Shown in pieces: positions 1 to 7,464 of a stretch of DNA of 13,728 nucleotides (within the stretch, counting starts at the first letter, position 1; the number at the start of each line of letters is the position of its first letter). This DNA comes from Baffinella frigidus (lineage: Eukaryota; Cryptophyceae; Cryptomonadales; Baffinellaceae), in NCBI GenBank assembly GCA_026770585.1, contig MU646367.1:6838-20565 (forward strand), read 5' to 3'. The notes under the pieces are model-generated. The model saw nothing but the letters and a program-made list of their open reading frames with translations. It was not told the origin of the DNA and did not search any database. The translations under genes and the position numbers were made by a program.

Positions 1-236
1 ATGTCCCCTCCTTCGACCCCTGCTGCGGCACCCCTTCATTCACCCCTGCGCATGCCCCATTGGCGTCGATTGCCCTTGCCGCACGTTCACCGGTACCAAC
101 TGGCGACGGTGTTGGCGTTGGCGACATCCGCGGGGCGTCAGGCCCCGGGTCGCGGATCTGTGCCTACCGAGACACTGCCGGGGGGGTGACCGTGGGGAGA
201 CACTGGCGGGGGGGTGACTGGGGGTGCGACGTGCAG

Positions 237-687
237 GAGGAGTTGGAGCGGAAGCGGCTGTGGGAGGAGATGGATGAGGATGCTCGGGTGCGGAGCAAGA
301 AGGCTGAAAACGTTCGCATCGATGAGGCGCGCAAGCTCCAGGAGGCTGAGCGTGCGTGCACTACACCCTCAACCCTAGACCCTTATCCCTCCGCCCTGAA
401 CCCTGAACCCACTGAACTCTAAATTCTGAATCGTAAACCGTGAACCCTGAACCCTACGGCAGCCAACCCAGAACACCCCTCTGCCGGAGCTTACGAAACC
501 TTCCCTGACGAATCAGACCAACAACAACCTCGTCCACATTTTTCGAGGGAGTGGAGGGGGGTAGGTCGTTGAGACTAGACATGAGACCCCCGGTGTTGAG
601 ACACGTTGGCGGGAGGCAGGTGAGGAGACGGAGAAGCTATTGAAGAAAGAGGCGGACGAACAGGAGGGCGACGATGTTCTCGCGGAT
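237..687 (+). other. Gene 1 exons 1-2: N-terminal coiled-coil segment
   Basis: Exon 1 (237-351) follows GTGCAG and ends in GAGC before GTGCGT. Exon 2 (620-687) follows GGCAG and ends in GCGGAT before GTATGC. The split codon joins as C+GT (Arg), giving KLQEAEREETEKLLKK across the junction, an uninterrupted charged helix. Intron 1 (352-619) starts with about 100 bp of CCCTGAA-type heptamers. The upstream stretch 1-236 is open in two frames, but its Pro/Ala/Arg-rich translation looks like an intron, not an exon. Confidence 0.7.
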
Positions 688-1981
688 GTATGCGCCAACG
701 CCCCCCGCCCCCGCTGCGACCCCCCCCACCTTCTCATCCGAAACTACCGCTCGAAATCTATGGGGCACGCCTCGAGTCGTGTCGAGGCGCGAGACCCATC
801 ATTTTTGCCATTATTCTTGCCGCTCAAGCCCACGCTCCATCCTCCTTTCCGCACACTTTTCCCGCCATGTGAGACGTAGCGCCAGGCCCTAGGTGCGATG
901 GCGGTCGTGGGGGGGGTTGCGGCAGGGAGGATCGGGGGTTTGACTTTTGCTTGGGTCTGCTATCCTGCAGGTGCACACGGCGATCGAAGAGCAAGCATTT
1001 GACAAGGCCAAAATGTAACGCCTCGCTCCCGAGCGTGTTGCCCCAAAACCTTTTCTATATCAAAATCATTGATCGGTAGGAGTATGTTTTCAGAAAAGGC
1101 AGTGTGTGGAGCAGACACCACGCGAGACCATGGCGTACTCCTGTCAGGTGAGTTGTACCGAACATCCCCATGCAGCCTTCCACGCTCACAACACAGCCAC
1201 TGCAAGCCCACCTCGGGCTGACTGGGTCTGCCGCCTATGCTCCTAGGACCAGCCCTACCGTAGGACCCTAGGGCGGGGTGGGTCCATATTCACTGAAGCT
1301 TTTGCTCGTGGGGGGCGAGCAGGTTGCTCAAGAAGGTGGAGGATCTCTACGTCTCAGCGGGTGTTGTCGACATGGCCGGGTGAGCTACCCCCAACCCTGA
1401 AACCTGGAACGTCCAAGAGTAGACCCGCGTCATGCCGTTTCGGAAGAGCGGGGGGCGCCTTTCACGAGTGGACCGGGATGTTCCTGTCCAGGGTCTTGTC
1501 CAAACCCGGGCTATTTTGTCTCAAAACTGAATCTCAGCCCTCAACCCTAGACCCTAAACTTTAAACCCTAAACCCTAAACCCTAAACCCTAAACCCTACA
1601 CCCCAAACCCTAAACCCTGAAACCTGAGACCCTAAACCCTAAATCCTGACCCCTAAACCCCAAACCCTGAACCCTCAACCCTGAACCCCAAGCCATAAAC
1701 CCTCAACCCTCAACCCTCAACCCTCAACCCTACACCCTGAATCCGAAACCCTAAACCCCACACCCTAAACACTAAACTCTGAACCACAAACCCTGAACCC
1801 TGACCCCTAAACCCTAAACCATACACCCGACACCCTAAACACTAAACCCTGAACCCTGAACCCTGAACCCTGACCCCTAAACTCTCAACCAGACACCCCA
1901 AACCATAAACACAAACGCCTGAATCCTGAACCCTAAACCCTACACCTTGAACCCAAACCCCAAACCCCTAAACCCTAAACC

Positions 1982-2013
<32 letters not shown>

Positions 2014-3179
2014 ACCACAACCCCTGAAGCCTAAACCCTGAATCCTCAACCCGAAACACTAAACCCTAAACCCTAAACTACACACCCTAAACCATGCACA
2101 CGAAACTCCGAACCCCAAACCCTGAACCCTCAACTCTAAACCCTAAACCCTGAAACCTAATCCCTAAACCCTAAACCCTAAACCCCAAACTCTGAACCCG
2201 GAACCCGGTACCCTGACTCCTAAACCCTAAACCCTAAACTACACCCTAAACCATGAACATAAATGCCTGCACCCTGATCTCTGAACCCTGAACCCTGAAC
2301 CCTGAACCCTAAACCCTAAACCCTAAACCCCAAACCCTCAACCTCACACCCTACACCCTACACCCTACACCCTACACCCTACACCCTACACCCTAAACTG
2401 TAAAACCTAGACCCTCAACCCTCAACCCCAAACCCTCAGCCCTAATCTCTAAACCCTACACCCTAAACCGTGAACCGTGAACCGTGAACCCTTACCCCTA
2501 ACCCCTGAGCACTGAACCCTAAACCCTACATCCTAAACCCTCAACCCGAACCCCAAACCCTGAACCCTTAACCCTAAACCCTAAACCCTAAACCCTACAC
2601 CCTGAGACCCGTAACCCTAAACCCCGAACCTCTCAACCCCAATCCTAATCCCTAAACCCCAAACCCTGAACCCCGAACCCTAAACCCTAAACGCTGAACC
2701 CTGAACCCTCACCCCCAACCCCATGAAGCCTGAACCCCAAACCCTGATGGTGCACATCAGGTGGGACATCCGGCACCTGTACAAGAAGCCGAGAGCAACG
2801 AGCAAGGAGTTGGCCCTCTCAGGTTCTGCCCGCGCCCCCCTCCCTGCAGGCGCACCAGCCCCGTCGAAACATTCTCCGAATGCAGGGTGTAATGAGTGGA
2901 CGGGGTTGGGCCTACTACAGTGGGCCCTAGGGCCCCTACAACAGACGCGGTCCTAGGTGGCCTATGGCCTACCGTGGTCCAACGCAGTATGCTAGGTGCC
3001 CTGTAGTCGAGGGGGTTCCCGATGAAGCCTGCACGCACCGATCATCCTCGCACGGCAGACGTACTGCGGTTCACTGATCAGAGCTCTTCCTGGTACCGAC
3101 TGTGCCCGGTTCAGGTATTGTCATGGGAGTAACCTGCAGATTTAGTCAAGAGTGGTGGGCGGAGGTTCTTTTCAAATTG

Positions 3180-3215
<36 letters not shown>

Positions 3216-3216
3216 C

Positions 3217-3249
<33 letters not shown>

Positions 3250-5525
3250 ATCTATATATATATACGATATATTTTATTTATTATGACTTGGTTTGCAGGG
3301 ACGGCGGACACGCTGGAGCAAGCAATGATCGAGTATGACACGAAAAACAAGGCCGCCCTCGAAGCTGAGGAGAAACGCCTGGTGACTGCCCCCCCCCCTC
3401 CCAGCCTCTTTCCCTCTATGCTCGCACACACCGCCGCCCCGCCCCCATAGCACGACTATACCGCACCGTGTGTTTGTCAAGGATGGATTCACGTGCCGCT
3501 GGAAGGAGAAATGCAGGCATTGTGAGGGCGGAAGGTGGTCAGAGCGTTGCTCGCGCTGACACGGGGGACCGGGCCTGATTCCTTAGTTGGCCAGCAGCAT
3601 GACGTTGGGGTGCGCTCGGGTGGCAAACAGGCGGCCGAGCAGGCAGCGATCACGGCGGCCACTGACGCGCGACGGGTGAGCGAGGAGGCTCGGTTGGAGA
3701 GGATCCGCAAGGAGGCCAAGGAGCGGGAGGTGGTCATGCAGGCTGCCGCGAGGAAGGCCCAGCAGGTCCTGCTCCCTCCTCCCTCTCTTCCACGATTCCA
3801 CAGCCCACGTCGTACCACACCCTGCCTGGCTGTCACTCGCGGGGGGGGTTATTTGCTCGCTGGCTTTGCTAAGGCGCGGCCTTTTGCACGTACCTGAGAT
3901 TCTTCGCGGGGTGGTTGAGCAGGAAGCGAGAGACATGGCGGAGAAACGACGAAAGCAGAAGGAGGAGGATGACCAGACGCGCAACCTCACGCCGCAGCAG
4001 CGTCGTCAGCGCGATGTGCGCTCCTTCCGGCCATGCAACCCTGCTCTGCCCCAACCTCTTCTCGCTCGCCTTCCTCTGCTCCCCGTGCGACTTGCAGAGT
4101 TCACACGGGCGGTATGTGTCAACGCCCCTAGAAAATACCTCGTGGTTGGCTGACCGTGATTGACATCGGAGAGTCTCGAGTGTTGACGAATTCGGGCAGC
4201 CTTTGTGCCACGCCGATGACTCACCCGGGCAGGGTTCGTACCACGACAACGTCAATTTAGTCGAGAGGCGTGGGACTCTCTGACATGGGTGTGCTGGACC
4301 TCTCTCTGAAGTTTGATGAACCTGTTTTTCTCTCTGAAATGGGGTTGGTGGACCGCGGGTGGTGCAGCAAATGCGGCAGATAGAGCGCAAGAAGGAGCAC
4401 AAGGATCGGCTGCGCTTGGACGCGGCTGACGCATCTGCTGCCCGCACCGTCGCCGAGGCTGCTGCCGCCGCCGAGCCTGCTGCTGCTGCTGCTGCTGTGA
4501 CGCCGGGGGATGCGGACAAGGGGGGGGCATCGACGGAGGAGGGGGTGAGGGAACCTGGGGAGGTGGTCGAGGGCGTGGCCGAGAGGGAGGCGAAGGGGCG
4601 CGGGAAGCAGTCGGGGGTAGGTGAGCCGGGAAGTGCTGATCCGATTAGCATGCCCCAGGACGATCCTGCGCTTGGGAAGGTGAAGGGGGGGGCGGCTGCT
4701 GTCGAACCACCCAAGTCAAGTGAGGGGGGCGCTGCGGTGGCGCAGCCTGCGGCGGGAGAAGGCAGCGCGGCGGATGGCGTGGACGGGCAGCGGGGGGGGG
4801 TTGGCCCTGGCAGCGAGGGGGGGAGCAGTGAGGGCGGGGGCGCAGCGGCAGAGGGCGGCGCTACCGGGAAGGGGGATGCTGCGGGGGCTGAGAGCGGTGT
4901 GCTTGAGGATCCGCCGAAAGGAGCGGGCGACGCCGGCGATGCCAAGGTGGGCGCTGCCAAGGAGGGCGCTGCGTCCGCGGGGGGCGAGGAGCCTGCCGTG
5001 GGGGGGGAGGGCGCGGCGGTGGTTCCGGCGTTTGACTCTACGACTGGGGTGCGGTCGGCTCTGTGGAAAGAGCTGAAGATGATGGGGATGGAGCAGTATG
5101 AGAAGCCTCTTCACGATCTCGGGGTGCGCCCCTGCCCCTACCACTCCAGAACCCTTGAGCCCCCCCCCCCCAAAAAAACGCGTTGAACATGTGTGTAGTA
5201 ATTTTCGTGGGCTTGGCCACATTTTTCACATACTTTCTTCTCTCAGAGGTTAGGTGTTCTCAATGCTGTTACACACCCTTACAACCCCACGTGTATAGGG
5301 TGCTCCAGCATTCTCGAGTTTATCAACCATACATGTAGACCTCACAGCCTGAACCCTTCAAACCCCAAACTCGACACCCTAAAACTCGCGGGGTGGTGGC
5401 ACCCGCAGGTGGAGCAATTATCGGACTTCGAGTATCTTGACGAGACAATTCTCGACACCCTCGACGCCAAAACCATCCACAAGAAAAAGCTCTTCGCCCT
5501 TGTCAAGAAGTACCACCCACAGTGA
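237..5525 (+). CDS. Coiled-coil protein with C-terminal SAM-like domain (10 exons, 5' partial)
   Basis: I see ten GT-AG exons: 237-351, 620-687, 971-1014, 1323-1379, 2761-2822, 3299-3381, 3631-3765, 3923-4015, 4368-5123 and 5409-5525. Phases at every junction agree, and the frame stays open to TGA at 5523-5525, giving about 509 visible residues. Residues 1-61 and 120-219 are rich in E, K, R, A and Q with heptad-like spacing, as in coiled coils. Residues about 62-115 form shorter helical segments. Residues about 235-445 are a low-complexity linker. The last 65 residues resemble a SAM domain, so a scaffold or oligomerising role is an inference. No catalytic motif is visible. The true start lies upstream of the window, and I do not recognise the orthologue. 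All acceptors end in AG, nine of ten in CAG. Exon 8 could start at 3899 instead (8 extra residues), but 3923 follows a GCAG like the other acceptors. Confidence 0.72.
361..464 (+). repeat. Telomere-like heptamers in gene 1 intron 1
   Basis: About 100 bp of degenerate CCCTGAA/CCCTCAA/CCCTAGA units start 9 bases after the GT donor at 352. The C-rich strand is the coding strand of the gene. Units differ by one or two bases. Confidence 0.85.
971..1379 (+). other. Gene 1 exons 3-4: helical segment
   Basis: Exon 3 (971-1014) follows CTGCAG. Exon 4 (1323-1379) follows GAGCAG and ends before GTGAGC. The codon ATG is split AT|G across intron 3, and the join reads AFDKAKMLLKKVEDLY, a clear amphipathic helix. 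Read without splicing, exon 3 would meet TAA at 1016-1018, so the intron is needed. The 308-nt intron between them shows no gene, only CCTAGG words and a CCTACCGTAGG stretch near 1240-1275. Confidence 0.66.
1534..2749 (+). repeat. 1.2-kb degenerate telomere-like array filling gene 1 intron 4
   Basis: More than 160 consecutive CCCTAAA-class heptamers with variants CCCTGAA, CCCTCAA, CCCTACA and CCCCAAA. A small separate patch lies at 1387-1402. All units keep the C-rich strand on the sense strand. Some variants form local runs, such as CCCTACA at 2347-2394, ACCGTGA at 2467-2488 and CCCTCAA at 1980-2010. The array ends about 11 bases before the acceptor of exon 5. It lies inside a gene, so it is an interstitial array, not a chromosome end. 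Confidence 0.95.
2761..2822 (+). other. Gene 1 exon 5 (62 nt)
   Basis: This short exon sits between a repeat-filled intron and intron 5. It follows CATCAG and ends before GTTCTG. It takes two bases (GG) from exon 4 and passes one (G) to exon 6; both joins restore the open frame. Skipping it puts exon 6 into a frame that stops at TGA. It encodes WDIRHLYKKPRATSKELALS. The phase match on both sides is the main support, because the peptide itself is not recognisable. Confidence 0.6.
2823..3298 (+). other. Gene 1 intron 5: palindromes and microsatellite
   Basis: This 476-nt intron has no supported gene. It holds a perfect 14-bp palindrome at 2922-2935, CCTAGG and GGCCTA words to about 3000, and a TCTA microsatellite close to its 3' end. 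Confidence 0.6.
3181..3264 (+). repeat. TCTA microsatellite
   Basis: About 17 TCTA units (3181-3250) with one TCTC interruption, followed by a TA-rich tail to 3264. It sits 34 bases before the CAG acceptor of exon 6 and may supply the pyrimidine tract of that acceptor. Confidence 0.95.
3299..4015 (+). other. Gene 1 exons 6-8: central coiled coil
   Basis: Exons 3299-3381, 3631-3765 and 3923-4015 join at codon boundaries. They read as Ala/Glu/Arg/Lys-rich helix, for example TLEQAMIEYDTKNKAALEAE and then EARLERIRKEAKEREVVMQA, ending in QQRRQRD. Spacing of A, L, I and V fits a long coiled coil. The introns between them are short (249 and 157 nt) and C-rich. At intron 7 the same AGCAGG lies on both sides of the intron, partly explained by splice consensus. 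Confidence 0.68.
4016..4367 (+). other. Gene 1 intron 8, nothing further seen
   Basis: A 352-nt intron bounded by GTGCGC and GTGCAG. No repeat array, RNA gene or conserved motif was recognised. The open reverse frames across this region and exon 9 are reflections of the low-complexity coding exon. Confidence 0.55.
4368..5123 (+). other. Gene 1 exon 9: basic helix, low-complexity linker, first half of SAM-like domain
   Basis: This largest exon (252 codons) follows GTGCAG and ends GATCTCGGG before GTGCGC. It opens with a basic helix (MRQIERKKEHKDRLRL), then Ala runs encoded partly by CTG-phase triplets at 4478-4498. About 200 residues rich in G, A, E, P and S follow, with many runs of 6-8 G in the DNA. 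The last 26 residues (LWKELKMMGMEQYEKPL) match the opening helices of SAM domains. The frame survives all the G runs, which argues for real coding sequence. The linker is probably disordered. Confidence 0.74.
5409..5525 (+). other. Gene 1 last exon: second half of SAM-like domain and stop
   Basis: The exon follows CCGCAG and joins in phase 0 to exon 9. It encodes 38 residues and stops at TGA. With the end of exon 9 it gives the SAM pattern: W/L-x-x-L near MGMEQY, then VEQLSDFEYLDETILDTLDA, then a basic helix HKKKLFALVKKY. SAM domains of about 65 residues usually mediate self-association or binding of partner proteins or RNA. The intron splitting it (5124-5408) holds a C12A7 run at 5160-5178 and a short CCCTAAA-type patch. 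Confidence 0.72.
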
Positions 5526-5835
5526 TCACTGCCTGTCTACGTCCCGAGGCGGGGCGCACACCGAATCCTGCTACGCTTCGTTCTGTATCTTGCCCTAGGC
5601 TGGGTGCGACCTTCGGTGTGCCGGCAGTAGACTGGGGTTGGAGGAAATGAAGGCGGTGGATTGGTCTCTGGTTCTACGCTAAGGCGGTCGGTCGCCCCAC
5701 AATCTACTGCGCTGAGAGAGAACGCACCAGCGAGCGGGGGAGAGGGAGGCCGGGAGGGAGGAACGAACAGACTCGTTCCCCATCCTACCCTCCAACCGCA
5801 CTATCCACACACCCTGCACAACCTCCTTTTTTTGT

Positions 5836-6033
5836 GAGAGGCCTTGATAGAAACAAGGCCAGCCCTACGCCCAGACCGAGTTGTGGGACAAGTGCGCCCC
5901 CCGCCCCCCGCCACGAGCTTTTGTTTAAGAGAGGCCTGCATTGATACACATATGTTTCCCTCCTGGAGGCCAGGGATTTCACAGTCGAAACACAGACCCT
6001 ACGTCCAGATCGAGTTCTGGGATAAGTGCACCC
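5836..6033. repeat. Imperfect direct duplication
   Basis: Cores 5863-5899 and 5997-6033 match at 32 of 37 positions, both preceded by GAGAGGCCT (5836 and 5929). The second copy has extra sequence between that leader and the core. Four of the five core differences are transitions. Confidence 0.8.
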
Positions 6034-6064
6034 GGCAGTAGCTGTAACCCGGCAGTACCTGTAA
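6031..6064. repeat. 17-bp tandem pair containing TGTAA
   Basis: Two 17-bp units (6031-6047, 6048-6064) differ at one base. Each ends in CTGTAA. TGTAA is the usual polyadenylation signal in green algae, but these sites lie over 500 bases past the stop codon of gene 1, so that role is only possible. Confidence 0.75.
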
Positions 6065-6419
6065 CTGAGTAAGACATATTGTTTTTTAGGGGGGGGGCAT
6101 TTATTTTGTTAAAGCACGACCGCGCACGGGCCAGGATTCGAGATGGGAGGAGGTATTGGTTCCAACATGGCCACCATATTTCCAATCGAATGATTCTTTG
6201 GGTTTTAGGAGCGGGAAGAAACACTAGTGGATCCCTTCTGGGGGATGCGTTTGTGTTTTCCTATCATAATATTTATAGGACGTGACTTGTGTAAAGTTAC
6301 TCTGGCTGCCTACATGGGGTTTACATGTACATGTATCCGCAGAGAATCACAGTTTGCCACCGTGGAGGTGACGAACCAGAATCAAAACGGGTCAACCCCG
6401 CCGACCCCGCGACCCCGGT

Positions 6420-6456
6420 AGGTGAGAGCTGAGACTCAGAACTGGGGCTCTCACCT
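6420..6456. other. 10-bp inverted repeat (hairpin)
   Basis: AGGTGAGAGC at 6420-6429 pairs perfectly with GCTCTCACCT at 6447-6456. The loop holds a CTGAG-A-CTCAG palindrome. Role unknown. Confidence 0.7.
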
Positions 6457-6954
6457 CCTAAGGCTCTTGGTTCCACGGAGAGACATTGGAGCATTTCAGG
6501 CTCCAATATTCCTTTAGGTCAGATCCTGTCTGCCTTTAGGTCCTTTAGGTTTTAATTTCTCCCAACATAGCCCAACGACACGCCGTTCCGTAGAAGGGAT
6601 CTGCAGGGAAAGCATTTTTGCCATTTCTGTGTAAAGCGACTTCCCACAGGTTATGAGACTTCCGCGGCAAACGAGCCTTAGAGGGCGCAGGGGGGGCGTT
6701 TTCAGAATGCCCGCACCGAGGGAGCGCGCAACAACGGGTCTGTCTCGTTCGTTGGATGGTGAGTGTTGATCCGCTCTCATCGGGAGCAGGGGGAATTGCC
6801 CCACGAAATCATTAGACGAGGAGGCTTCAGAAGGCCAGAGAAGACCAGAGAAGGCTGGAGAAAGTTGGATATGGCTGAGAAGAGAGAGGGAATGTTGGAA
6901 TCTGGGGTGCGAACCAGCACAAATTGCCGAGGAGCAACCGCACGGCGCGTGAGG

Positions 6955-7464
6955 ATGCGTTCGGCGAGACCGATCTGTGTCGCGCTCGTGTTTCTTTCCT
7001 TCGCCCCCCCGCTTGCGAAACTATCGCCGGTGGGGACTCAGGTTGGGTCTCTTGGGACTGTAGTGGAGGCGCTGCCGGGATCTCAGCACCCCGCGGGTGG
7101 ATTCGGCAAGCCACCGTCCCTACACGCCACCTTTCGCGCGCTCATGCTCGCCAATCTCTACGGTTTGCGTATCAACAGAACGAAGGCCGAACATTTCCTG
7201 CATTCCACCACAGGCTGGGGCCCCGAGCTGGGCGAGCAGGGGTCCTCGGCCGGGGGAGGCGGCGAGAAGAAACCCGTGTGGAGCTTGACAAATGTCTACT
7301 CTCTCCACGAGGCGATTCTGGCGTACACGCACCTCGAGCTGCCGATCCCGGAGGTGGGCAACGCGACGCAGTTCCTCCTCTCGCTCTGGGACGAGAGCGC
7401 GGCGCTGTTCGGCGGGATCAAGGGCGCACCGGGCAGCTTGCGCGCCTCGGCCACGGTGCTTCAG
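6955..7464 (+). other. Gene 2 exon 1: signal peptide and first helical repeats
   Basis: The start MRSARPICVALVFLSFAPPL is a textbook signal peptide: a basic n-region, then a hydrophobic core, with cleavage likely near residues 17-21. Residues 55-85 and 112-170 form helix pairs with sequons at N74 and N136. The pattern of SLHATFRALMLANLYGL and GSLRASATVLQVAELLG resembles alpha/alpha-toroid repeats found in ribophorin II and prenyltransferase-like folds. An in-frame TGA at 6760-6762 limits how far upstream the start can lie. The exon ends CTTCAG before GTGCCG, phase 0. Confidence 0.68.

Larger units (their letters stand above)
5526..6954. other. Intergenic region between genes 1 and 2
   Basis: It should hold the 3' UTR of gene 1 and the promoter and 5' UTR of gene 2. 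No coding region is supported; short open frames lack recognisable composition. Seen here: an imperfect 37-bp duplication (5863-5899, 5997-6033), a 17-bp tandem pair (6031-6064) ending in TGTAA, an AT-richer patch at about 6070-6330, a 10-bp hairpin (6420-6456), three CCTTTAGGT copies (6511, 6533, 6542) and purine-rich DNA at 6815-6895. A strong donor-like GTGAGT at 6758 could mark an upstream non-coding exon. I could not identify a TATA box. Confidence 0.5.

Noticed and set aside
1-236. Open frame at the window start
   Set aside because: Pro/Arg-rich translation, no domain, and a good acceptor (GTGCAG) follows at 231-236; more likely the end of an upstream intron.
1534-2749. A true chromosome-end telomere
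   Set aside because: The array is highly degenerate and bounded on both sides by exons of one gene.
1534-2749. CRISPR-like array
   Set aside because: Units are contiguous 7-mers with no spacers, in a spliced eukaryotic gene.
3869-4960. 363-codon open frame on the minus strand
   Set aside because: It lies opposite the Ala/Gly/Glu-rich exon 9 and crosses exon-intron boundaries of gene 1; its Pro/Ser/Ala composition is the mirror of that low-complexity DNA.
6079-6285. Short open frames in the AT-richer intergenic patch
   Set aside because: No recognisable composition, domain, or splice partners.
6708-6757. Possible short first exon of gene 2 (MPAPRERATTGLSRSLD) before a GTGAGT donor
   Set aside because: No downstream acceptor keeps the frame into the signal peptide; it may be a non-coding 5' exon at most.
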